Shown here piece after piece: positions 8,999 to 15,944 of a DNA stretch of 30,391 bases. Every line of letters starts with the position of its first letter. The first letter of the stretch is position 1. The notes under the pieces are model-generated. The model was not told the DNA's origin. It worked only from the letters and a program-made list of their open reading frames with translations, and did no database searches. The position numbers and the translations under genes were made by a program. Origin of the DNA: CAZUGA01 sp964619885 (GTDB lineage: Bacteria > Pseudomonadota > Gammaproteobacteria > Methylococcales > UBA1147); contig CAZUGA010000049.1 in the NCBI GenBank assembly GCA_964619885.1, positions 1-30,391 on the forward strand, read 5' to 3'.

Positions 8999-9508
8999 TC
9001 AGATCAATATGCTGGATAATTTTGTAAACGCCGCTTCCACATTTTCACCGGTTTTCGCACTTGTTTTGAAACTTGATATTCCGCTGCTAGTCAAATTATC
9101 AATATCTTCACTGCTTACTTCCCACTTTGTTTCCAAGTCTGCTTTGTTAAACGCACAAACCATCGCGCATTCACCAACGTTATCATCGACAATTTGCTTT
9201 AATTCGGTAATGGCATCCAAAGTTTCTTTACGGGTCCCATCGACCACGTAGAATATTCCGGCTGAGCCGCGCAAGTAGTTCACGTCGGTGCCACTAAATT
9301 CATCGGCACCGGCAATATCCCAAACGACAAGTTTTAAGGCCATTTCCTCCGAAATATCGATCAGTTTGCTATCGATTTTGACTCCGACCGTCGTTAAATA
9401 TTTCTCCGAAAATGTGTGGCGAACAAAACGTGCCACCAAGCTGGTCTTTCCAACCGAAAAACTACCCAATAGACAGATTTTCTTTGTTATAATTGTCTTT
9501 TTACTCAT
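8999..9508 (-). CDS. Ras-like (Rab-type) small GTPase
   Basis: The 169-residue protein consists of a single G domain. Visible motifs are the P-loop GSFSVGKT at 15-22, switch I threonines at 39/40, the Walker B/G3 region WDIAGADE at 63-70, the G4 motif NKAD at 121-124 and the G5 motif TSAK at 149-152. This is the layout of prokaryotic Ras-superfamily GTPases, relatives of MglA and eukaryotic Rab proteins. The residue matching the Ras catalytic glutamine (Q61, in DTAGQE) is alanine here (A68), so intrinsic GTP hydrolysis may be slow or depend on a partner. There is no C-terminal cysteine for lipid attachment. It lies between the OmpA-like membrane protein (24-base gap) and the hybrid kinase (1-base gap), so the three are very probably one operon. 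Function is not established. Confidence 0.93.
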   Translation of the reverse strand: MSKKTIITKKICLLGSFSVGKTSLVARFVRHTFSEKYLTTVGVKIDSKLIDISEEMALKLVVWDIAGADEFSGTDVNYLRGSAGIFYVVDGTRKETLDAITELKQIVDDNVGECAMVCAFNKADLETKWEVSSEDIDNLTSSGISSFKTSAKTGENVEAAFTKLSSILI

Positions 9509-9532
9509 AATTGATAATCGGTTGGCTCAATT

Positions 9533-11563
9533 TTAATCTGTTAAAATTGATTTGGGTTTGCTGGCAGTAACTACGACATCCACCCTCCGTAGAGTTTGAT
9601 CGAAATTACCATCGACTGATAAATTCTGTGTGCCTTCAGTGCTAATGTGATCAGAAGATAAACCACTTGCCAACAATAAGTTTTTCACAGTTTCCGAGCG
9701 AGCCAACGCCAAGCTCTTGTTTTTACCCGTTTCACCCGTTCCGTCTGTATAACCGGTAAGATGCATTTCAATTTTGGATCCCAACAGCACTGACAATTTC
9801 TGTAATTTTATTAATTCTTTAACCAAAGCGCTGATCTTGACACTAGATTCTGATTCCAAATTGGTTCCGTCTTCAAAAAACAGCTGACTATCATTTAGAC
9901 GTTCGATAATTTCTAATGCCCGAAGCCATTCATCTGCTTCAAGTCCGTCTTGTTGCGCTACTTCAAAGTGGTTAATATTCGGCAAGCTTTGCTTGGCTTT
10001 AGGTAGGCGGTGAATCCAGGCCCACGGTGCACTACCCGAGATCGCCAAAATATCGCCATTCAATCTTAGCTTGATAGAATCGGGGGGCACTAGAATTTTT
10101 TGAATCTGCCGTAATCGCGCCTCTGCATCCAGCGAAACACCAGACAAATCCATATCAGTGAAACCGGGGAGCCGTTGTTTTAAAGCATGAGAGTATTCGA
10201 TCCATTCCTGGCTCGCCTCGCCTGTCGCAACCAGCTGGTTTTCTTTTGCCGTAAATTGCACTGAGTCGGGTGGTTGCAATAATTTTTTAGCACGCTTAAT
10301 CGCTAATTCCGGTTCCAACGATTGGAAAAGACTAAAATTAAAATCAACCTCATCGGCCTCGAAACCATGCTTAACGACGATATCAGCTAATGGAAGCACC
10401 AGCGGATCGACCATACCGTCGACAACCAGTTTACCGTCAGTTTGGTGGCTATCAAAAACTACGATCCCCGGCATATCATTGAGTTCATTACTCAGACTAT
10501 CAATTCGGTGTCGTTCGGCAAAAAATTGCCACAACAGATAGATCGAAAAAAATAACACACCTAGCAATACGTAAGTAATCGGTTTGGAAAAAAATCTCTT
10601 AGCTTCTGCCGGATGCTTGTTTTCGCGCGCTTGTTCCACCAGGCAGTTTTCAAGTAAATTACTAACCGGTGCAAGTTTGCCTCTATTACCGTCGAAGCCC
10701 TCTAGTTCCGCGCTAAATTCACGGTGCGCTTGTTCGAGCACGGTTTGAAACCTCTCTCTCGTTGACGTCGGCGCAACCCCTAAGATCACACAAGCCAATA
10801 GTGCTTTCGGTCCTTCGAAGATCCACAATGTTCTTTCCCCAAATTCGACTGTAGCCAGTGTATCTCCGGGTTCCCCTGAAAAAGAATCCCGGCTAAAGTC
10901 TTTAATTACCGTTAACATCGCCGAGATGGCATCACTATCCCTGGGTTTTACATTTGGATGTGAAACATAGTCAATAACCAATCCGCTGCCCTGTTGGATC
11001 AGGAATACTTCGTCAACTCGATAAAGCAACGTTTGTTTTAATACGATTTCCGAGAATGGCACACCGCAACGTTTTGCTTCCAAACGCCAGCGCAATGCTT
11101 CTGGAGACATACTTTGTTCGATGACTTGGTTCATGGATTGAAGAAACGATTTTAGCGTTTCATTGATAGACTTTCGTATTGCAGGCCCCATTACCGGAAA
11201 TAGGGCATCCGCAAATTGGTCCGGATCTTTACGAATAACGGTTCGAATACAACCTTCCATTGGTTTACTCATTGAATCGGCTAATCGCTCGTTCGCATCT
11301 GCTGCGACATACATGGAATCAGGTAAAATATCGGCGGTATCGCGAATGCGTTGTTCGGATTCTAGGCGTATATTGATCTCATTGATGGTTCGCTCGGTTT
11401 GTGCAGTTTGTTTATTACTTCGTAGAAAGCTTGCCTCAAGCTCCATAAATCGCTGTTCGTATTCAGCCTGCTGTTCACCAAACAACAAGCCACGAATTTT
11501 ATCGACGGTGCCCGAATTTTTTGAATCCGTTTCGTTGGAATCGCTGGATGTGTTTTGTGTCAT
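9533..11563 (-). CDS. Membrane protein: cytoplasmic Roadblock-like region, one TM, BON-like repeats, OmpA C-terminal domain
   Basis: The first 75 residues are charged and helical (coiled-coil-like). Residues about 185-285 (VFLIQQGSGLVIDYV, then DAISAMLTVIKDF, then VEFGERTLWIFEGP) resemble the strand-helix pattern of Roadblock/LC7 or longin domains; this is my fold guess, not a certain match. A single transmembrane helix lies at 330-348, so the N-terminal part should be cytoplasmic. The periplasmic part has two similar segments (428-455 and 490-517, each with PPDS followed by GEA/GSA and a tryptophan), BON-like, and ends in an OmpA/MotB peptidoglycan-binding domain with TGYTDGTG at 603-610 and the LALARSETVKNLL helix. 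It probably anchors a signalling complex to the cell wall. It is the first gene of the cassette with the GTPase and hybrid kinase. Confidence 0.85.
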   Translation of the reverse strand: MTQNTSSDSNETDSKNSGTVDKIRGLLFGEQQAEYEQRFMELEASFLRSNKQTAQTERTINEINIRLESEQRIRDTADILPDSMYVAADANERLADSMSKPMEGCIRTVIRKDPDQFADALFPVMGPAIRKSINETLKSFLQSMNQVIEQSMSPEALRWRLEAKRCGVPFSEIVLKQTLLYRVDEVFLIQQGSGLVIDYVSHPNVKPRDSDAISAMLTVIKDFSRDSFSGEPGDTLATVEFGERTLWIFEGPKALLACVILGVAPTSTRERFQTVLEQAHREFSAELEGFDGNRGKLAPVSNLLENCLVEQARENKHPAEAKRFFSKPITYVLLGVLFFSIYLLWQFFAERHRIDSLSNELNDMPGIVVFDSHQTDGKLVVDGMVDPLVLPLADIVVKHGFEADEVDFNFSLFQSLEPELAIKRAKKLLQPPDSVQFTAKENQLVATGEASQEWIEYSHALKQRLPGFTDMDLSGVSLDAEARLRQIQKILVPPDSIKLRLNGDILAISGSAPWAWIHRLPKAKQSLPNINHFEVAQQDGLEADEWLRALEIIERLNDSQLFFEDGTNLESESSVKISALVKELIKLQKLSVLLGSKIEMHLTGYTDGTGETGKNKSLALARSETVKNLLLASGLSSDHISTEGTQNLSVDGNFDQTLRRVDVVVTASKPKSILTD

Positions 11564-11928
11564 TAAACAACTCTTTATTCAACCCGAGAAAGATCGGGTA
11601 TTATCAGCGTTAACCTCGAATAATCAAACAGGTTTTGTTTGCCTCCGACATCTTGTGTTGATTTGGGTGGGAGTATGTTCGATCGAATATCACTATCATC
11701 GGCAGAATTATGATCTGTCACCGGTTTACTGCGTCAACGATGTTTATCGATTAATATTCGACTACGTATTCTGAACTAATCACTTTACCGCGAAAATTAT
11801 CGATTTGATCGTATCTCGACGGGTTTATCGCTTAAACATGCCGCAAAACGTCAAAATCGACCTATAACTGGCGACTGGATCTACAGCGTGTTAGATTGGA
11901 TAAGATAATAAATACTCAGGAGATAGAT
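11564..11928. other. Divergent intergenic region (OmpA-GTPase-kinase cassette / response regulator)
   Basis: This 365-base non-coding stretch must hold the promoters of both the leftward three-gene cassette and the rightward response regulator gene. A short inverted repeat ACCCGA-6-TCGGGT occurs at 11582-11599, 19 bases before the OmpA-like start, where it could form a leader hairpin or protein site. An AT-rich stretch with TATAAC around 11862-11867 could be a -10 element for the regulator, but no convincing -35 accompanies it. No small gene with a credible ribosome binding site was seen. Confidence 0.5.
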
Positions 11929-12639
11929 TTGTATATCGCTTTCTTAGAAGACGATCAGGACCAGGCCCTTATGATCAAAGAATGGCTGATAGAGCCTGGG
12001 CATAAGTGCGATGTTTATGACAGCGGGCGAAAATTCGTGCAGGGAATCAAACGTCATACCTATGACATGTTGGTTTTGGATTGGCTAGTTCCTGATATGA
12101 GCGGCATCGAAGTCTTGCAATGGGTGCGCGAAAATATGGAATGGCAAATCCCTGTAGTATTTACCACCCAAATGGATCGTGAAGAGGATGTCGTACAAGT
12201 CCTGTCCCAGGGTGCGGATGACTATATGGCTAAACCGTTAAAACGCCGTGAACTTTTGGCCCGAATTGAAGCGGTTGGACGTCGTTCATTAAGTAATGAA
12301 TCGTTGCAGAGCAATCTAGAATTCGAGCCGTTTAGCATCGATTGTGAACACCGTGTACTAGAGCGGGATGGCCAAGAAGTTACGTTAACCCATATAGAAT
12401 TTGATCTCGCTGTTTTTATGTTTCGACACTACGGGCGAATTCTTTCACGCTCTTATATTCTAGAAAATGTTTGGGGGATTAACGCCGACATTAATACACG
12501 CACGGTAGACACGCATGTCAGTAGGATCCGGAAGAAATTGGGTATTTCACCGGACATCGGATGGCGTCTAAGCCCGGTTTACCAACATGGATATCGCCTT
12601 GAACGGATGAAAAATCGGGAACAAGACAAGCAAGATTAA
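11929..12639 (+). CDS. OmpR-family response regulator
   Basis: A receiver domain (acidic E7/D8/D9, phosphoacceptor D51 in LVLDWLVPDMSG, K102 in MAKPLKRRE) is followed by a winged-helix DNA-binding domain with the TRTVDTHVSRIRKKLG recognition segment, about 236 residues in all. The TTG at 11929 is chosen as start: CAGGAG at 11917-11922 is correctly spaced before it, and the protein then begins MYIAFLEDDQDQ, exactly where receiver domains begin. The in-frame TTG at 11896 lacks such a site and adds 11 residues unlike the family. The gene is divergent from the cassette that contains the hybrid kinase with a terminal Hpt domain, which is the likely phosphodonor. It may control that cassette. Confidence 0.94.
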   Translation: MYIAFLEDDQDQALMIKEWLIEPGHKCDVYDSGRKFVQGIKRHTYDMLVLDWLVPDMSGIEVLQWVRENMEWQIPVVFTTQMDREEDVVQVLSQGADDYMAKPLKRRELLARIEAVGRRSLSNESLQSNLEFEPFSIDCEHRVLERDGQEVTLTHIEFDLAVFMFRHYGRILSRSYILENVWGINADINTRTVDTHVSRIRKKLGISPDIGWRLSPVYQHGYRLERMKNREQDKQD

Positions 12640-12961
12640 ATTAGTCTGTCTAGACCAAATGCGTTAGATTCAGATGACGCGAGCTTCTATCCAAGGTGCT
12701 CGTGGGAACATTTTATCTACCGCAGCTATATCACTAACGCTGTTTTTTTATTTTCGCTGATTAAACCCTGGCGCACGAATTTTCGCACGCTAAGCATCGG
12801 CCTGCTGATGACTATTTAAGGATTTTTGCAACTTAGACCGGTCGCTTGCAGACTTGTACACTATACAATCGGTCGCCCAAACAATCATTGTGAGGAGCAT
12901 GATTTTATCCGCTGGTTTGATCAGACATGATTTAACCAATTGGTTAAATTAAAAAGCACTA
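12640..12961. other. Non-coding stretch between convergent response regulator and haem monooxygenase genes
   Basis: These 322 bases contain no credible gene. They hold a TTGTA-5-TACAA inverted repeat (12854-12868), a GAGGAG sequence (12892-12897) too close to the following ATG to serve it, and the perfect 20-base palindrome listed separately. No U-tailed hairpin is seen for either converging gene. The palindrome and the promoter-like pieces hint at an untranscribed regulatory site or a small RNA, which I cannot confirm. Confidence 0.45.
12930..12949. promoter_or_regulatory. Perfect 20-bp palindrome ATTTAACCAATTGGTTAAAT
   Basis: The sequence is its own reverse complement over 20 bases, centred 12 to 31 bases beyond the stop of the haem monooxygenase gene. 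It lacks a U-tract on either strand, so it does not look like an intrinsic terminator; folded, it would give an 8-pair stem with an AATT loop. Its form is that of a dimeric repressor operator (MarR/TetR-like in size), although no promoter of a known gene lies beside it. Confidence 0.5.
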
Positions 12962-13264
12962 TCACAATACCACTTCAAACCCTTCGAATTGTGGATGGTT
13001 CAAATAGACAGGTTTCGAAGCACCTGCTTGCGCATGGGCTTTGCGGAAATTATCAGATTTGGTCCAAGCTTCAAATACTTCATGCGAATCCCATTGCGAA
13101 TGTGACGCATACAACGTGTATTCATCGTTACTAGGCCCTCTGAGTAGATGAAATTCTTTAAAGCCATGGACATCATCAAGATAACTCTCACGTTGACGCC
13201 AAATATTTTCGAAGGTTTCCTCTTCACCCAATTTAATCTTAAAGCGATTCATTGCGATATACAT
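12962..13264 (-). CDS. IsdG/HmoA-like haem-degrading monooxygenase (ABM domain)
   Basis: This 100-residue protein is a single antibiotic-biosynthesis-monooxygenase (ABM) ferredoxin-like domain. It carries Asn6, Trp67 and His77 in the spacing of the IsdG/IsdI catalytic triad (Asn, Trp, proximal His), which supports oxidative haem cleavage rather than a generic ABM protein. Such enzymes act in the cytosol in iron recycling from haem. TTAGGAG lies 7 to 8 bases before the ATG. It is a single-gene unit, convergent with the response regulator, and has no haem uptake genes beside it. The triad match is seen directly; activity on haem is inferred. Confidence 0.82.
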   Translation of the reverse strand: MYIAMNRFKIKLGEEETFENIWRQRESYLDDVHGFKEFHLLRGPSNDEYTLYASHSQWDSHEVFEAWTKSDNFRKAHAQAGASKPVYLNHPQFEGFEVVL

Positions 13265-13405
13265 TGTCCTAACTCCTAAGGGTTATCCCATTCTTGCAAT
13301 TGTGTGGTCAGAATCAGGGGATGTCAATTTCGAATACTATCTGATCGACGCTTGATGCAAACATCGATTTAACCAGGGGAAAGTTAGTTACGGTCTCAAA
13401 TAAAA

Positions 13406-13435
13406 AAGGGTTAGCGAAAATCCGCTAACCCTTTA
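13406..13435 (-). terminator. Intrinsic terminator after the tRNA genes
   Basis: A 12-pair perfect stem (13406-13417 with 13424-13435, core GGGTTAGCG/CGCTAACCC) with a 6-base loop is followed on the minus strand by a T-rich run (TTTTTTATTT). It lies 7 bases beyond the 3' end of tRNA-Glu and would end the tRNA transcript. Confidence 0.88.
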
Positions 13436-13442
13436 TATTTGG

Positions 13443-13518
13443 TGGCGTCCCCAAGGGGGTTCGAACCCCTGTTACCGCCGTGAAAGGGCGGTGTCCTAGG
13501 CCTCTAGACGATGGGGAC
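13443..13518 (-). tRNA. tRNA-Glu (anticodon TTC)
   Basis: The minus strand gives a 76-base cloverleaf with acceptor GTCCCC pairing GGGGAC, anticodon loop CTTTCAC with anticodon TTC, a T arm GGGGTTCGAACCCC, and an encoded 3' CCA. It is the second gene of a two-tRNA unit behind tRNA-Ala, 49 bases downstream of it, and ahead of a strong terminator. Its neighbour gltX encodes the synthetase that charges it. Confidence 0.97.
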
Positions 13519-13567
13519 TAAACTTTCAACTGATTCCCTGTCTATCTTTTTTCCATAAAACTGTTTC

Positions 13568-13643
13568 TGGTGGAGCCAGGCGGGATCGAACCGCCGACCT
13601 CAACACTGCCAGTGTTGCGCTCTCCCAGCTGAGCTATGGCCCC
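13568..13643 (-). tRNA. tRNA-Ala (anticodon GGC)
   Basis: The minus strand gives a 76-base cloverleaf with acceptor GGGGCCA, D arm AGCTCAGCTGGGAGAGC, anticodon stem CAACA/TGTTG around CTGGCAG (anticodon GGC), T arm GCGGTTCGATCCCGC and an encoded CCA. The acceptor stem holds the G3-U70-type alanine identity region. A strong promoter lies immediately upstream. Confidence 0.97.
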
Positions 13644-13656
13644 TGAAAGACTGCGC

Positions 13657-13686
13657 ATTCTACGCGAACACTTTGGGTTGCGTCAA
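13657..13686 (-). promoter_or_regulatory. Sigma70 promoter of the tRNA-Ala/tRNA-Glu unit
   Basis: On the minus strand TTGACG (-35, 13681-13686) and TAGAAT (-10, 13657-13662) are separated by 18 bases, with the tRNA-Ala 5' end 13 bases beyond the -10. A GCGC discriminator follows the -10 element, typical of stable-RNA promoters under stringent control in proteobacteria. Confidence 0.75.
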
Positions 13687-13809
13687 GGTGGGTTTAGTTG
13701 TGCCTATTCGAGTCTACAAATTGTTATCTCTATTGAATTTTAGCCATGCTTCAATATCGAGTAGATAAGCATCCAAACATCAAAATAACTTAGTTATGTA
13801 CAGAAAGCT

Positions 13810-15228
13810 TTAAGGTTGATTTGGATCTTCGCTATTATCGATATACTCAATAGCGATGGCAATCCTTTCCAAGGTTTTGTCTCGCCCCAATAACTCCAGC
13901 GTTAAATCAATCGATGGTGAAGAAGATGTACCCGAAACCGCTACCCGCAAGGGTTGAGCAATTTTGCCAAATTTCAGCTCTAACGAGTCTCCAATATTGA
14001 CAAGCAATTGTTGAATGGCTGATTCTGACCATTCCGGTAATCTGGACAGGTCATGAAGTACTCGCTGTAAAACTGCACGGCTCGCAGGTTTCAAATTCTT
14101 CCGCGCGGCTTTTTCGTTATAGGTTACATTGCCCGAATAGAAAAACGCGCTGGTTTGTGCCATTTCCAGTAAGGTTTTGCAACGCTCTCTTTGCGCCTCG
14201 ATAAGCCTAATTATGTCGGGCCCATCATTAATATCGATACCGATTCGTTCGAAATGCCAACGTAGATGCTGGGCAATATGTTGCGGGGCATTATTTCGAA
14301 TGTAGTGATGGTTTAGCCACAGCAACTTCTCTGGATTAAAAGTTGATGGCGCTCGGTTAACCCCGGAAATATCGAAATATTCAGTCATTTCCTCTAGTGA
14401 AAATATTTCAGTATCACCATGAGACCAACCCAGACGTACCAAATAGTTCAACAACGCCTCCGGTAGGTAACCCTCGTCTCTATACTGCAAAACGCTGACC
14501 GCACCATGGCGTTTCGATAGTCTCGCTCCATCTGAGCCTAAAATCATAGGCATATGCGCGTAGTTTGGTGGGGTCGCACCCATCGCTCGCAAAATGTTAA
14601 TCTGTCTAGGGGTATTATTTATATGATCATCTCCTCTTAATACATAATTGACTCCCATATCTGAATCGTCGACAACCACTGTCAGATTGTAGGTCGGAGA
14701 CCCATCCGAACGCGCAATGATAAGGTCATCGAGCTCTTCGTTACTAACCGTGATTTTTCCGCGTACCAGATCGTCGAACACAACCTCACCCTCAATCGGA
14801 TTGCGAAATCTAACCACTGGATCGCCCCCCACCCTGGCCTCAGTACGGTGTCGACATCGACCGTCATATCGCGGTTTTTGCTTGGCAGCCATTTGCTGTT
14901 CTCGTAGCGACTCCAATTCTTCTTTACTGCAATAACAATAATAAGCTTTATCCTGATCCAGTAAATTCTGAATAACTTCCTTATACCGATCGAAACGTTG
15001 CGATTGATAATAAGGACCTTCCGCGTAATCTAACCCCAACCAGGCCATACCTTGAATAATTGCATTCACCGATTCTTGGGTAGACCGTTGCTGGTCCGTG
15101 TCTTCGATACGCAGAATAAATTCGCCATCATGTTTGCGCGCGTATAGCCATGAATATAACGCAGTGCGAACCCCGCCAATATGTAAAAATCCAGTCGGAC
15201 TCGGAGCGAATCTTGTTCGTGTTTTCAT
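13810..15228 (-). CDS. gltX: Glutamyl-tRNA synthetase
   Basis: The 472-residue class I synthetase has the N-terminal RFAPSPTGFLHIGG signature (HIGH-type motif at residues 16-19), LRIEDTD, and the KMSKS-type motif as RLSKRHGA. A Cys-x-Cys...Cys-x-His set (CYCSKEEL, then YDGRCRH) corresponds to the zinc-binding insertion of E. coli-type GltX. It attaches glutamate to tRNA-Glu in the cytosol. The length matches bacterial GltX of about 470 residues. It lies upstream of tRNA-Ala and tRNA-Glu on the same strand, though these have their own promoter. About 85 bases separate it from the amino acid kinase gene upstream, so it may also receive transcription from the pabB unit. Confidence 0.98.
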   Translation of the reverse strand: MKTRTRFAPSPTGFLHIGGVRTALYSWLYARKHDGEFILRIEDTDQQRSTQESVNAIIQGMAWLGLDYAEGPYYQSQRFDRYKEVIQNLLDQDKAYYCYCSKEELESLREQQMAAKQKPRYDGRCRHRTEARVGGDPVVRFRNPIEGEVVFDDLVRGKITVSNEELDDLIIARSDGSPTYNLTVVVDDSDMGVNYVLRGDDHINNTPRQINILRAMGATPPNYAHMPMILGSDGARLSKRHGAVSVLQYRDEGYLPEALLNYLVRLGWSHGDTEIFSLEEMTEYFDISGVNRAPSTFNPEKLLWLNHHYIRNNAPQHIAQHLRWHFERIGIDINDGPDIIRLIEAQRERCKTLLEMAQTSAFFYSGNVTYNEKAARKNLKPASRAVLQRVLHDLSRLPEWSESAIQQLLVNIGDSLELKFGKIAQPLRVAVSGTSSSPSIDLTLELLGRDKTLERIAIAIEYIDNSEDPNQP

Positions 15229-15313
15229 TTATATTTTTAAAGATGAATTAATGGGATAGAGACATTGTCTAGGTTCGAAAACCGAACCGAATCTCCAAAT
15301 ATACACGGTTTAT

Positions 15314-15940
15314 CTATAGACTAGATCGCCGATTATAATCCAGGTTACCGGATGTCTTAATTATTACTTCACGAAATTGGGTGTAATCCTCACGACCCAG
15401 AATACTTATAGGGAATTTCGGTTTCTGCGGTCTATCGAAGAATGCATTATCGACTAATTGGTGCAGATTCTCGATACCGGTCTCTTGTATCGCATCGACC
15501 CTGGGCACGCTCTTGACCAGAACTAGATGATTAACCGAAAGCTTATTCGCTAACCATAGCGACAGGCTATCCGATGTGATATCCCATGAAGCATTTATAC
15601 CGGCCCGATCTAGCATTCTGTCGTCCGGCATCCATATCGGAACCCGGTCTTCAGCCAGCACTTTCGAAATCAATTCTAGCGAGAATACCGGTTCAAACGC
15701 TGAATCCAACCCTCGAAGCATCAACCCGTACTGTTGCATAGCCAATAAGGCCATTTGGTGTGCAGTGCGATCGTCAAAATCTAATCGTTGCTGCGCAGTG
15801 CGAACGTGGTCGGCGAATACTCCACCTCCCGGTACAACCATAATTTTATCTTCGTGGCACTGCGAAATCGTTGTCAACCATTTCGGCAATGCGTTAGATA
15901 ACGCCAAGCTGCCTCCCAACTTCACAATCCGTTGGATCAC
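15314..15940 (-). CDS. Amino acid kinase-family protein, MfnE-like (COG2054)
   Basis: This 208-residue protein has the amino acid kinase fold pattern: KLGGSL at the N-terminus for phosphate binding, VVPGGGVFAD for the second glycine-rich loop, WDITSDSLSLWLA and LVLVKSVP near the nucleotide site. Size and motifs match the archaeal MfnE group, which phosphorylates an aminomethylfuran phosphate intermediate in methanofuran synthesis. Relatives occur in the H4MPT islands of methylotrophic bacteria. The GTG start lies 4 bases after the pabB stop, so the two are one unit. Given the nearby MfnD- and MfnF-like genes, a role in making the furan part of methylofuran is likely, but this is inferred from homologues and context. 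Confidence 0.8.
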   Translation of the reverse strand: MIQRIVKLGGSLALSNALPKWLTTISQCHEDKIMVVPGGGVFADHVRTAQQRLDFDDRTAHQMALLAMQQYGLMLRGLDSAFEPVFSLELISKVLAEDRVPIWMPDDRMLDRAGINASWDITSDSLSLWLANKLSVNHLVLVKSVPRVDAIQETGIENLHQLVDNAFFDRPQKPKFPISILGREDYTQFREVIIKTSGNLDYNRRSSL

Positions 15941-15944
15941 CCGC

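Noticed and set aside
11163..11774. Plus-strand 203-codon open frame across the OmpA-like gene start and upstream region
   Set aside because: Two thirds of it is antisense to a well-supported gene, and the translated end shows no domain.
12899..12952. 17-codon open frame after GAGGAG between the response regulator and haem monooxygenase genes
   Set aside because: The ribosome binding site is only 1 base from the ATG and the frame has no other support; its end is made from the palindrome.
13746..13772. ATGCTT/AAGCAT hairpin 37 bases downstream of gltX
   Set aside because: A 6-pair stem with a 15-base loop and no U-tract is too weak to call a terminator.
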